This document shows, one piece after another, positions 30,478-37,846 of a DNA stretch of 40,148 bases. Under the pieces are notes generated by a model. The model was not told the DNA's origin. It did no database searches and saw only the letters and a list, made by a program, of their open reading frames with translations. The stretch spans positions 1 through 40,148 of the forward strand of contig CABURV010000013.1 of assembly GCA_902494035.1 (NCBI GenBank), read 5' to 3'. The position numbers and the translations under genes are program-made. The first letter of the stretch is position 1, and every line of letters starts with the position of its first letter. Source of the DNA: an uncultured Collinsella sp. Lineage in GTDB: Bacteria > Actinomycetota > Coriobacteriia > Coriobacteriales > Coriobacteriaceae.

Positions 30478-30847
30478 GACGATTCGTTTAGTCCTGTCTT
30501 TGGTGTTGATGGCTTTATTGGTGAGCTGTTCAACAAAAGAAGAGATGCCGCGCGGAGATTCCGGAGAAATGTCTGTGACAAACTCAGATTCATTGGAAAT
30601 AGCTGGTGGGCATGCCGATGTGATGTTGCAAGGTAAAGGCATGCTTAGGTCGATTGATGCTGAAGACGCTGTCTGCTCAATAGAGGAATTAAAGACAGGT
30701 GAAACTGCATCGTACCGTGTTTCAGATAATGCTGCGAATATGATTGAGTCGATACCGATTGGAGCACAAGTTTCTTTTAGGTATTTTGCTCCGCAACTTG
30801 AGGAGGAGTTTGCTTCTCTGGTGTCTATATGCGCCGATGGCAACTAA
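30455..30847 (+). CDS. Putative lipoprotein
   Basis: A ~130-residue protein with a classic lipoprotein signal: basic start MERLFRSRTIRL, a hydrophobic core and lipobox LVSC. The mature part is short, acidic and has no family I recognise; residues from ADVMLQGKGMLRSIDAEDAV onward look like one small beta-rich domain with two later cysteines. The ATG at 30455 gives the best-shaped signal, but 30443 or 30428 are possible; none has a strong ribosome site. It overlaps the end of the protease gene, so translation is probably coupled. It might anchor or inhibit the protease, but this is only inferred from the overlap. Confidence 0.6.
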   Translation: MERLFRSRTIRLVLSLVLMALLVSCSTKEEMPRGDSGEMSVTNSDSLEIAGGHADVMLQGKGMLRSIDAEDAVCSIEELKTGETASYRVSDNAANMIESIPIGAQVSFRYFAPQLEEEFASLVSICADGN

Positions 30848-30860
30848 AAGGCCTGAATTC

Positions 30861-30903
30861 AAACGGCCTCGGATGGTCAATTGGCTATCCGAGGCCGTTT
30901 TTT
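30861..30903. terminator. Bidirectional terminator
   Basis: AAACGGCCTCGGAT and ATCCGAGGCCGTTT form a perfect 14-bp stem with a 12-base loop, followed by TTT. It separates the lipoprotein gene from the convergent minus-strand gene ending at 30902. Confidence 0.88.
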
Positions 30904-32191
30904 ACTCGACCGGGGCGTTGACCTTGTCGATGGTCCAGGCGGCTCCGAGGCCGCCGGTGGTGTTGCGGCGGATGCGCACGGTGACTTCGTGGCGCTCGCC
31001 TGCCTGCGTGTAACGCAGGGGGAAGCTTGCGCGGTTTCGCGCGGCCTCGATGGTTCCGCGCTCGCGGGCGATCCAGTAGTACTCGCCGACGATGCCGAGC
31101 GTGTCGGCGCCGTAGGGGAGATAGGTCGACAACTGGTGCAGAAGCGGGCCGGGGCAGAAGACCTCGGTTGCGAAATCGACGGGGAAGTCCTCGGGGATGG
31201 CGGGCGCTACGGGTGCGGGGGCCGGTACCATCGTAGGTGCGAAGGCCTGCTCATTGACGGGCGTCACCTCGATGACGGGCGCGGGTTCGGCGCCGAGTAC
31301 TGATTCGGTGTCCGCTTTCGGCATCGCCGCGGAATCTGCGGGCTCGACGATGGCGGGTGCGTCTGCGGTCGCGGTGTCGAACTCGACTTGCGGAGCGCTC
31401 TGATTCTCGACGCTCGACTTTGCCTCGATGGGCGTGGAGGCCATGGTGGTGATGCCGGCGTTGGCGTTCTCGGGGTCATAGACGACCGTAAGCGAGATGG
31501 CAGGCTGCGGTGCCTCGGGCTCCGATGCCACCTCGGTAGCGTCCTGTTCTGCGGGCTCGCAAGGCTGATCGTCCTCGGCCTCGTCGCCAAAGACATCGCT
31601 GTTTTGGAACGCAGACGTCTCGGGCTGGTCGGCGGCTTCTTCGGTTGTCGACTTGGGAGCTTCGTTGAGCTCCGCAGTGGCTTCCTGCTCGGATATGACT
31701 TTGGGATCGGCCGTGGTGGCGATTTCGGTTTCGGCTTGTGCCGTTACCTCAATAGCGACTTCGATCTCGGGCTCGGGCTCGGGCACAGCTTCAACTACGG
31801 GCTCGGGACGCTTAACGTGCTTGGGGCGCACGGCCTTCAGGTCCTTCTCGCCGCGCTTCTTCTTTTTGTAGGACTGCTTGGCGCCCTTGGCTACCTTGGG
31901 CTTGTCCTCGCCCTTGGCAAGGGCGGCATCCCAGGTATCGTTGGCGATGACGGTGGCATACAGGCGGCCGCCCTTAAAGACGGTCAGCTTAATGCAGTCG
32001 TCGAGTTCCTCGAGCAACTCGCGCGTGGACTCGAAGCCCAGGTCATAAGCAGTCATGTCGCCAGCGGCGAGCGCCTCCTCGACCTGCGTCATAAACGTTT
32101 GCTTGCCGCATCCAATCGCATTGCGCAGCAGGCGATACAGATAGATGTGGTTGCCCAGCGATAGCGTGGGCCTAACTATTGTCTTGCTCAT
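30902..32191 (-). CDS. Unrecognised protein with a long acidic linker
   Basis: A 429-residue protein with three parts. Residues 1-~85 form a compact domain (SLGNHIYLYRLLRNAIG, YDLGFESTRELLEELDDCIKL, GGRLYATVIANDTWDAALA) whose pattern resembles a LOTUS/OST-HTH-type winged helix; I hold this loosely. A basic patch follows (KQSYKKKKRGEKD), then ~200 residues rich in Glu, Ala, Pro and Thr that are probably disordered. The C-terminal ~95 residues (FPVDFATEVFCPGPLLHQL to the end) are a second folded domain. There is no signal peptide or membrane helix. The ATG at 32191 follows GAGGAG. It may bind RNA or DNA, but this is not shown. Confidence 0.7.
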   Translation of the reverse strand: MSKTIVRPTLSLGNHIYLYRLLRNAIGCGKQTFMTQVEEALAAGDMTAYDLGFESTRELLEELDDCIKLTVFKGGRLYATVIANDTWDAALAKGEDKPKVAKGAKQSYKKKKRGEKDLKAVRPKHVKRPEPVVEAVPEPEPEIEVAIEVTAQAETEIATTADPKVISEQEATAELNEAPKSTTEEAADQPETSAFQNSDVFGDEAEDDQPCEPAEQDATEVASEPEAPQPAISLTVVYDPENANAGITTMASTPIEAKSSVENQSAPQVEFDTATADAPAIVEPADSAAMPKADTESVLGAEPAPVIEVTPVNEQAFAPTMVPAPAPVAPAIPEDFPVDFATEVFCPGPLLHQLSTYLPYGADTLGIVGEYYWIARERGTIEAARNRASFPLRYTQAGERHEVTVRIRRNTTGGLGAAWTIDKVNAPVE

Positions 32192-32263
32192 GGCAAATCT
32201 CCTCTTTACACACGTAAAGCATCTTACCATCGCATAGCGTTCGCCATGACGGCACCCAAGGCA

Positions 32264-32300
32264 AACGGGCGCGAACCGCTATCGATTCGCGCCCGTTGTA
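32264..32300 (-). terminator. Terminator of the minus-strand membrane-protein gene
   Basis: AACGGGCGCGAA and TTCGCGCCCGTT make a perfect 12-bp stem with a 10-base loop. Read on the minus strand it follows the stop at 32328 and ends in TTTG. Confidence 0.7.
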
Positions 32301-32327
32301 CAGGTTGCCTATCTGGGGATGCAGCGC

Positions 32328-33278
32328 CTAGTTGCCCGATGTCGTGCCTTGGCTTGAACTGTCAGATGTCGTGCCCGATGTGGTGCCACTCGAATTGCTG
32401 CTGTTGCTGTCTGCTGTGCTCGTTCCCGACGTGGTGTCGCTAGTTTGGCCGCCCGTGTTCGGCTGCGAACCGTCGGTCGTTTGGCTTGAGTCGGTTGTGC
32501 CGGACGGCGTGCCACTGTTGGACGTAGAGGAATCGGTGCCCTGCGATTGGTTTTGGGTGTTCGATGACGAGTCGGCAGAGGTAGAACTGTCTTGCGTGCC
32601 GTCCGTCTGTGCCTGCTGGCTTTGCGATTGGCCGGAGCTATCCGCGTCGCTCTTGGTCGTGCGCGACGAAAGGATCGGCTCGGGGCGCTCGCCCAGACCC
32701 TCGCCGGCGGTGGTGATAAGGATGGCGCCGGCGCAGGCGATGACCGCGACGATGGCGATGGCGATCGAGAAGACGATGACCTTCTTTTGCGTCTGGCTGC
32801 GCTCTGCCGCCGCCTTGGCGCGCAGGCTGTCGGGAGCGACGCGCGCCGTGGTTGCGCGCCCCGCAATCTGGCGCATCTCCTGCGTAGTCGCGGCGCCGCC
32901 CAGGTGCTCCTCGGCATTAAACTCAACGGGCTTATAGGCGCCGGCGGGGTAGTCGACGGCGGCGTGCGTACCTTTGAGGGCTTCGGCGCTGGCAGAGATA
33001 AAGTGGCGGTAGACCTGCGAAGACACAACGGTGATGACCGAGCTCACGGCGGCGCCGATTACCGATCCGGCGATACCGATCTTGGAGGCAAGCGCGACGC
33101 TCGTGGCGGCAGCTGCGGCGCCGGCGATGATCTGGGGAATTGAAATGTCGTCGAACAGGCCCTTTTTGGGCGCGATGGCCATGGTCTGTCCGATGGAATG
33201 GTTTTCGTGAACGCCGTTGTTGAGCGATGCCGGCGTCATGACACGTGTGCGCGGCGCGTCGGTGTACTTGGTTGTCAT
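32328..33278 (-). CDS. Membrane protein with a Ser/Thr-rich tail, unrecognised
   Basis: A 316-residue protein. The N-terminal ~45 residues are polar. A glycine/alanine-rich hydrophobic hairpin follows (IPQIIAGAAAAATSVALASK to AVSSVITVVSSQVY), then a linker with many charged residues. A clear membrane helix is at about residues 165-190 (VIVFSIAIAIVAVIACAGAI). The last ~110 residues are almost entirely Ser, Thr, Gly, Gln, Asn and Asp, probably an exposed, flexible stalk. No family is recognised. The ATG at 33278 follows GGAGG. The neighbouring unrecognised gene downstream is on the same strand but beyond a terminator. Confidence 0.72.
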   Translation of the reverse strand: MTTKYTDAPRTRVMTPASLNNGVHENHSIGQTMAIAPKKGLFDDISIPQIIAGAAAAATSVALASKIGIAGSVIGAAVSSVITVVSSQVYRHFISASAEALKGTHAAVDYPAGAYKPVEFNAEEHLGGAATTQEMRQIAGRATTARVAPDSLRAKAAAERSQTQKKVIVFSIAIAIVAVIACAGAILITTAGEGLGERPEPILSSRTTKSDADSSGQSQSQQAQTDGTQDSSTSADSSSNTQNQSQGTDSSTSNSGTPSGTTDSSQTTDGSQPNTGGQTSDTTSGTSTADSNSSNSSGTTSGTTSDSSSQGTTSGN

Positions 33279-33453
33279 ACGGGGTCCTCCCGGTGTAAAT
33301 CTGCTTCGTTTCGTGTAGCCCTCAGGGTACCCACCAGATGTGAATCGTGCGTGACGTTTAACAGATACCATCAACTCATCAAGGGGGGCTTGCTGTCTTT
33401 GGCGAAATAGCTTGATGCTAAACTGGACTTACGATTGCGAGGTGGTTTACGTG

Positions 33454-33714
33454 ATGTACCCGTATATGACATTCGAAGACGGTACCGAGGTCATTCATTC
33501 TGACCTGATTACAGATGTCGATGTCGAAAAGGTTATCGTGCATTTTGAACGACCGACGGCAGAGGGCTTCGACTCCGCTCGTTGTGAGTTGCCTTCCTGT
33601 TCGTGGACTGACTGGGAAGGGCATTTTACTCAGAGTGAAAAACGAGCTTTCGAAGAGTGTTTGAGCAAATTATTTAGATTAGTTCGAATAAAGAAGCTGA
33701 ATGCGATGACCTAA
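33454..33714 (+). CDS. Small unrecognised acidic protein at the island's left edge
   Basis: An 86-residue protein (ATG at 33454; a GTG three bases earlier or ATG at 33412 are alternatives). GAGGTGG lies upstream. It opens MYPYMTFEDGTEVIHSDLI and continues with VEKVIVHFERPTAEGFDSARCELPSCSW, a beta-rich acidic domain, followed by a helical end. I cannot name the family. It marks the change from GC-rich to AT-rich sequence and is on the same strand as the peptide-modification genes, so it could be an accessory or immunity protein. Confidence 0.55.
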   Translation: MYPYMTFEDGTEVIHSDLITDVDVEKVIVHFERPTAEGFDSARCELPSCSWTDWEGHFTQSEKRAFEECLSKLFRLVRIKKLNAMT

Positions 33715-33761
33715 AGCGTATGCATTTTTAGTATTAGATGCGTATGAAATGGAGGATGTGA

Positions 33762-34043
33762 ATGGATGAGCTAATAGACTTTAAAAAACGATTTCTCAAG
33801 AATGGCGAGCTGGTTTCAATTCCAAAAAAGGAAAGCTATAAAAGAATCATGCTGCTATGGGCCGTCTCTTTCTTTGAATTAAATACAAGTTATACGGAGC
33901 TTCAGGTTAATCGTGTGCTTTCACAGCTCTATCCTGATTATGCCGTGTTGAGGCGGTATTTGGTTGATTATGGATTCCTATTAAGGGATGAACGAGGCCT
34001 GAAATACGAGGTTAATCGTGATGTTCACGGTATTGAGAGCTAG
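33762..34043 (+). CDS. DUF2087 domain protein
   Basis: A 93-residue protein that matches DUF2087 along nearly its whole length: SIPKKESYKRIMLLWAVSFFE, TSYTELQVNRVLSQLYPDYAVLRRYLVDYGFLLRDERG. This small helical domain is found alone or fused to regulators and is thought to act in transcription control. GGAGG lies seven bases before the ATG. Its end overlaps the MFS gene start by 23 bases, so it belongs to the same transcript. It may be the local regulator. Confidence 0.8.
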   Translation: MDELIDFKKRFLKNGELVSIPKKESYKRIMLLWAVSFFELNTSYTELQVNRVLSQLYPDYAVLRRYLVDYGFLLRDERGLKYEVNRDVHGIES

Positions 34044-35205
34044 CCGTCCGGTTCGGGTCCTATATATTGCTAGAGGGATAAGCGAAATAGGCAATTGGTG
34101 TGCGAATATTGCTTTGCCAATGCTGATTTACGAGGTAACTCACGATGTTTCTGCAACTGCTTTGATGGTCTGCTGCAGATTTGCCCCCTCTCTGTTTTCA
34201 GTTGCGCTCGCGCAGCTGCCTCAGAAGATGGGTATCGGGACACTGCAGGCCATGAGATTGGCAGACTTAATTCGCGCGGGATTATTCGTTTGCTATATTT
34301 TTGTTGATAGTAAATGGAGTATGTTTGCTATTACGTGCGCGGTATCGCTTTGCCGAACGGTTGAAATGCCCTGCTTTTACTCGTTGTTAAGAGCCAATAC
34401 GAATAGTATCAATCGCGACGTAATTAATAATTCGTTTGGGTTTCTGCAGAATTTGATGATGGTTCTGGGGCCAGTTGCCGGCGGTTTTGTTGTCGCTCAA
34501 TTTGGGGCGGAGGCTGTTCTTGCATTAGACGCGCTATCTTTTGCCGCGTCGTTCTGGTTGCTGCGAGATGTTCCGTCGGTTATCGAGGTTAATGATAAAG
34601 AGGGGATAAGCAAAAATGAAAAATACAGGACTGCATTTAGTGATCTTAGCGCGAAGCACTTGGCAATTGGTTTCCTATTAATCGATATTTCTAGTGGCGT
34701 GGCATTCGGCTCTCTGAATTCTCTTTTGCCAGCTATAGCGCAATTGCAATTTGACTCGTCATCGATACAATACGGATTCCTTCAGAGCAGTCTTACAATC
34801 GGACTGTTGTTCGGAAATACAATATATGGTCGTTTAATCAGTGGTTCCGATTGCGTTAAATCATATTGTTTTGTGACGTATCTTGCGCTCGGTGCGTATC
34901 TGGCGTTTGGCTATCGCTATGCGTCTGGGATATCGTTTATTTTCCTTTTTATCGTCGGTGCCGGAAACGCCATTCAAGATGTGCTTCTCATAACATCGCT
35001 GCAGGATTTGGCGAGAGACGGATCTGAATCGATAGGCCTGTTTTCAATTAGGGAGTCTTTGCAATCGGTTGCTGTTGTTATTTCAACACTCCTTGTTTCG
35101 CTGTTCACGAGCATCGCGATGTTCTCAATTCTCGTTACAGGACTTGGTGTATTTTCAATTATGATGGTAGTTGTGTTTCAATTGAATTATTTGCGAAAGA
35201 TGTGA
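34021..35205 (+). CDS. MFS exporter of the peptide island
   Basis: A 394-residue major-facilitator protein with 12 predicted hydrophobic segments, of the EntS/MefA-like (MFS_3) drug-exporter type. The first helices show RGISEIGNWCANIALPMLIYE and SATALMVCCRFAPSLF; the middle loop is DVPSVIEVNDKEGISKNEKYR. A GTG at 34018 is an alternative start. The radical SAM gene starts 8 bases after its stop. In this context the natural role is export of the modified peptide or self-protection. Base composition is AT-rich like its neighbours. Confidence 0.85.
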   Translation: MFTVLRASRPVRVLYIARGISEIGNWCANIALPMLIYEVTHDVSATALMVCCRFAPSLFSVALAQLPQKMGIGTLQAMRLADLIRAGLFVCYIFVDSKWSMFAITCAVSLCRTVEMPCFYSLLRANTNSINRDVINNSFGFLQNLMMVLGPVAGGFVVAQFGAEAVLALDALSFAASFWLLRDVPSVIEVNDKEGISKNEKYRTAFSDLSAKHLAIGFLLIDISSGVAFGSLNSLLPAIAQLQFDSSSIQYGFLQSSLTIGLLFGNTIYGRLISGSDCVKSYCFVTYLALGAYLAFGYRYASGISFIFLFIVGAGNAIQDVLLITSLQDLARDGSESIGLFSIRESLQSVAVVISTLLVSLFTSIAMFSILVTGLGVFSIMMVVVFQLNYLRKM

Positions 35206-35212
35206 CGTTGAT

Positions 35213-37534
35213 ATGCCTAAAACGCTTTTAGTATTTCCCCCAGGATGGAGTCCAGTGGGGCCGTATCTTGCCTTGCCTGTTTTGAAGTCATATCTTCAAG
35301 AGGTTGAACAATACAAAGTTGACATTGTTGACTTAAACGTGGAATTTTACGATGACCTCCTATCTTTTAGACATGTCGAAGAGTGCTGTAAAAGGTATCG
35401 GGAATCAAAGGATTCGTTTAGTTCGAATGTTCAATTAACAATCGAGTTGATACAAAAGTCAGCACTTAATGTTGACGAGGCAAAAGATATTTTCAGATCG
35501 AAGAGATACTTCGATCTGAAAGAAAGACAATATGCTGAAAACATTTTTAGAAATGCACTCTATATCATAAATCACGTCTCATATGGAGTTAAATACACGT
35601 TCAACTCCATAGATCTGCCCTATGATTATTATTCGACACCAGAAATAATGAAATCGCTTGCGGATACCCTGCATAATCCGTTTATTTCCTTCTATGAAAC
35701 TGCCTTTCTTAAGCGTATTCAGAGGGAAAAAATCGAGTTTATTGGGATTTCGGTGAGCGGCTGTTTCCAATTGATTTCTGCAGTTACGTTAGCGAAACTG
35801 ATTAAAGAAGAATGTCCATCTGTTAAACACGTCTCATTGGGCGGCAATTACATTACTCGTTTAGCAGATGACTGCATGAAAGAATGGCATCCCTTTTTTG
35901 AATACATTGATTCGATAATGATGTATGACGGCGAAGAGCCGCTTGCACGTCTTCTTGAGGCTCTTGACTCTGGTGATGACAATCTCGACTGTGTTCCAAA
36001 CCTTTGCCATGCTAAAGGTGGAAAGATATATAAAAACCATCGGATTGAGCAAACATTTATCAACGATACAGTTCCCGATTTCGATGGCTTCGCCCTTTCT
36101 AAATACTTCATGCCTGAGTTAATATTGCCGGTTTATTCCTCTAGGCAGTGTTTTAATCATTGCGCCTTCTGCACCATTCCCGGTGCTACCGGTGGTTGTT
36201 ACCGAAAGATGCCTATATCGAGAGTATTTGAAATAATGTGTCGGTTAAATGAAAAATACGGCACGAGAGTTTTCTCTTTTGTGGATGAAACATTCGAAGG
36301 CAAAAGAATGGAGCAACTCGCGGATGAAATAAACGCATCGGGAAAAACGTTTTTCTGGCATGGAGAAACGAGGTTCTCTCCAACCCTAAGTACAGACGTT
36401 TTCAACAAGATATACCAAAGTGGATGTAGGCAGATTCAGTTTGGCCTCGAGTCATACAACCAAAGAGTTCTTGATCTAATGAAGAAGAACACGAGAGTTG
36501 ATTGGATTGATCGCAATATCCATGATTGTCTCAATGCGGGTATTCCTGTTCATCTATTCTTTATGATTGGCTTTCCGACCGAAACTAAAGAAGAGGCTCT
36601 GAACACCTTAGCTTATACAGAGAATGTTTTGAATTATTCAAAACAGGTATGTGGTGTTCCATATTCCACGAGAGGATTTACGAATTTTGGTCTCGTTATG
36701 GGGTCGGATGTTTGGAATCATCCCGATAAGTATGGTGTCTCTGTAATGCCGAAGTCCCAATATGAGGATTTGCGCCTCGAAGTGGATTATGTTTCAGGCA
36801 CTGGTTTAACTTTAAATGAAGCAAAATCCTTATCTGATGAGCATCATATTGATTTTTATATGCAAGAGGTCATAAACGGTAGCGACACAATTGACTTGCC
36901 CCAGCGGCTTCATATTTCAGAGGTGACCTGGATCCTAGATTCTATTCACGCTGTCAGGTATAAGGGACATTTGACCAAAGTAAAGCGACGGCTAACTAGT
37001 CTAAATCCAGCTGATCGAATCTGGCTGGATTCCAAGACCTCTGTCGTGCTCGTTGAGCCATTTGCCTACTTCTATAATTCTGAATACCATCATGTCTATG
37101 CTGTTTCCCAGTTGGTATACCTTAAGTTGGCCCGTTTATTGGAGGCCGATTGTAGCATTTCTCTTATTCTTGATCAGGGCGACCTCGAGCTGACAAGGGC
37201 GATAGAAGAACTGTTGCATTATGGATTGCTGAATACAAATATCGATGCCGATTATGTAATGCACGATAATGGTTTTCAATTGGTTAGAAGTTCGTTTGTT
37301 AAAGAAGTCGGACGCTCAAAAGAGGGGTTAAGAGTACTGCTGAGTTGTGCCACCCATAGAATGTGTGCGGTTAATGATTTTTCGTTCGCTTTGCTTTCGT
37401 TGTTTGAAAAGCCGATTACTAAGAACGAGGTGCGCGACATTTTGAAAAAAGAGGGACTATCGACAAACGAGGAGCAATTAAACAAGTTGGTTGATAATTG
37501 CATGAAAGCAGATATACTACAATTAATTAGATAG
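35213..37534 (+). CDS. Radical SAM protein with B12-binding-type N-terminus and PqqD/RRE-like C-terminus
   Basis: A 773-residue protein. Residues 1-~290 resemble a cobalamin-binding domain (LLVFPPGWSPVGPYLALPVL, HVSLGGNYITRLADDC, SIMMYDGEEPL), without the common DxHxxG motif. The radical SAM [4Fe-4S] motif is C313-x3-C317-x2-C320 (QCFNHCAFCTIPGA), followed by FSFVDETFEG, QIQFGLESYNQRVLDLM and FMIGFPTETKEEA. From about 600 onward, two repeats with helix-strand patterns like PqqD/RRE peptide-binding domains are seen (VYAVSQLVYLKLARLL and NDFSFALLSLFEKPITKNEV...). These bind leader peptides in RiPP pathways. A 36-codon gene lies 13 bases downstream. The modification type cannot be predicted. Confidence 0.82.
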   Translation: MPKTLLVFPPGWSPVGPYLALPVLKSYLQEVEQYKVDIVDLNVEFYDDLLSFRHVEECCKRYRESKDSFSSNVQLTIELIQKSALNVDEAKDIFRSKRYFDLKERQYAENIFRNALYIINHVSYGVKYTFNSIDLPYDYYSTPEIMKSLADTLHNPFISFYETAFLKRIQREKIEFIGISVSGCFQLISAVTLAKLIKEECPSVKHVSLGGNYITRLADDCMKEWHPFFEYIDSIMMYDGEEPLARLLEALDSGDDNLDCVPNLCHAKGGKIYKNHRIEQTFINDTVPDFDGFALSKYFMPELILPVYSSRQCFNHCAFCTIPGATGGCYRKMPISRVFEIMCRLNEKYGTRVFSFVDETFEGKRMEQLADEINASGKTFFWHGETRFSPTLSTDVFNKIYQSGCRQIQFGLESYNQRVLDLMKKNTRVDWIDRNIHDCLNAGIPVHLFFMIGFPTETKEEALNTLAYTENVLNYSKQVCGVPYSTRGFTNFGLVMGSDVWNHPDKYGVSVMPKSQYEDLRLEVDYVSGTGLTLNEAKSLSDEHHIDFYMQEVINGSDTIDLPQRLHISEVTWILDSIHAVRYKGHLTKVKRRLTSLNPADRIWLDSKTSVVLVEPFAYFYNSEYHHVYAVSQLVYLKLARLLEADCSISLILDQGDLELTRAIEELLHYGLLNTNIDADYVMHDNGFQLVRSSFVKEVGRSKEGLRVLLSCATHRMCAVNDFSFALLSLFEKPITKNEVRDILKKEGLSTNEEQLNKLVDNCMKADILQLIR

Positions 37535-37547
37535 AGGAGGTTTCTGC

Positions 37548-37658
37548 ATGGACGTTATTAATAAAGATCTCTTGGAGCAACTGAAAGAGTCTCAGGAAGA
37601 GGGCGTCGTGGTAGAAGTGTTCGACTTTGAGGACTACATGGATAAATTCTGCCATTAG
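37548..37658 (+). CDS. Candidate RiPP precursor peptide, 36 residues
   Basis: A 36-codon gene, ATG at 37548 to TAG at 37656-37658, with a strong GAGGAGG seven bases before the start. It starts 13 bases after the radical SAM stop and is followed by a terminator. The first ~24 residues (MDVINKDLLEQLKESQEEG, then VVVEV) are charged and helical, like a leader. The end, VFDFEDYMDKFCH, is rich in Phe, Tyr, Asp and carries the only Cys and His, next to each other at the C-terminus, like a core to be modified. No Gly-Gly cleavage site is seen. No protein family is recognised. Confidence 0.75.
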   Translation: MDVINKDLLEQLKESQEEGVVVEVFDFEDYMDKFCH

Positions 37659-37682
37659 TTTCGGAATTTACTTGCCTCGCTT

Positions 37683-37716
37683 AAAGGAGAAGTCGATTAT
37701 CGATTTCTCCTTTTTT
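37683..37716 (+). terminator. Terminator of the peptide-modification operon
   Basis: AAAGGAGAAGTCGA pairs with TCGATTTCTCCTTT (one G-T), with a 3-base loop, followed by TTT. It lies 25 bases after the precursor stop. Confidence 0.85.
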
Positions 37717-37846
37717 AATTAAAGATATTTTTGAAATACATGCTCTTAGCACAGGCTGGCGTCTCAGTAAACTGGGAGGTTGCTTTGGCTAGTTAGAGAT
37801 ATGTGAACGTCCGTTAGACTGAATCTCAGGGTAGAAGGGGCCTCCA

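Noticed and set aside
31388..32164. 258-codon plus-strand frame opposite the acidic-linker protein
   Set aside because: It is the glycine/leucine-rich antisense of a Glu/Ala/Pro-coding stretch; the minus-strand gene has a proper GAGGAG start.
32328..32660. Repetitive Ser/Thr/Gly-coding stretch considered as a CRISPR or tandem repeat array
   Set aside because: The DNA is not made of regular repeats and spacers; it encodes the low-complexity tail of the membrane protein in frame.
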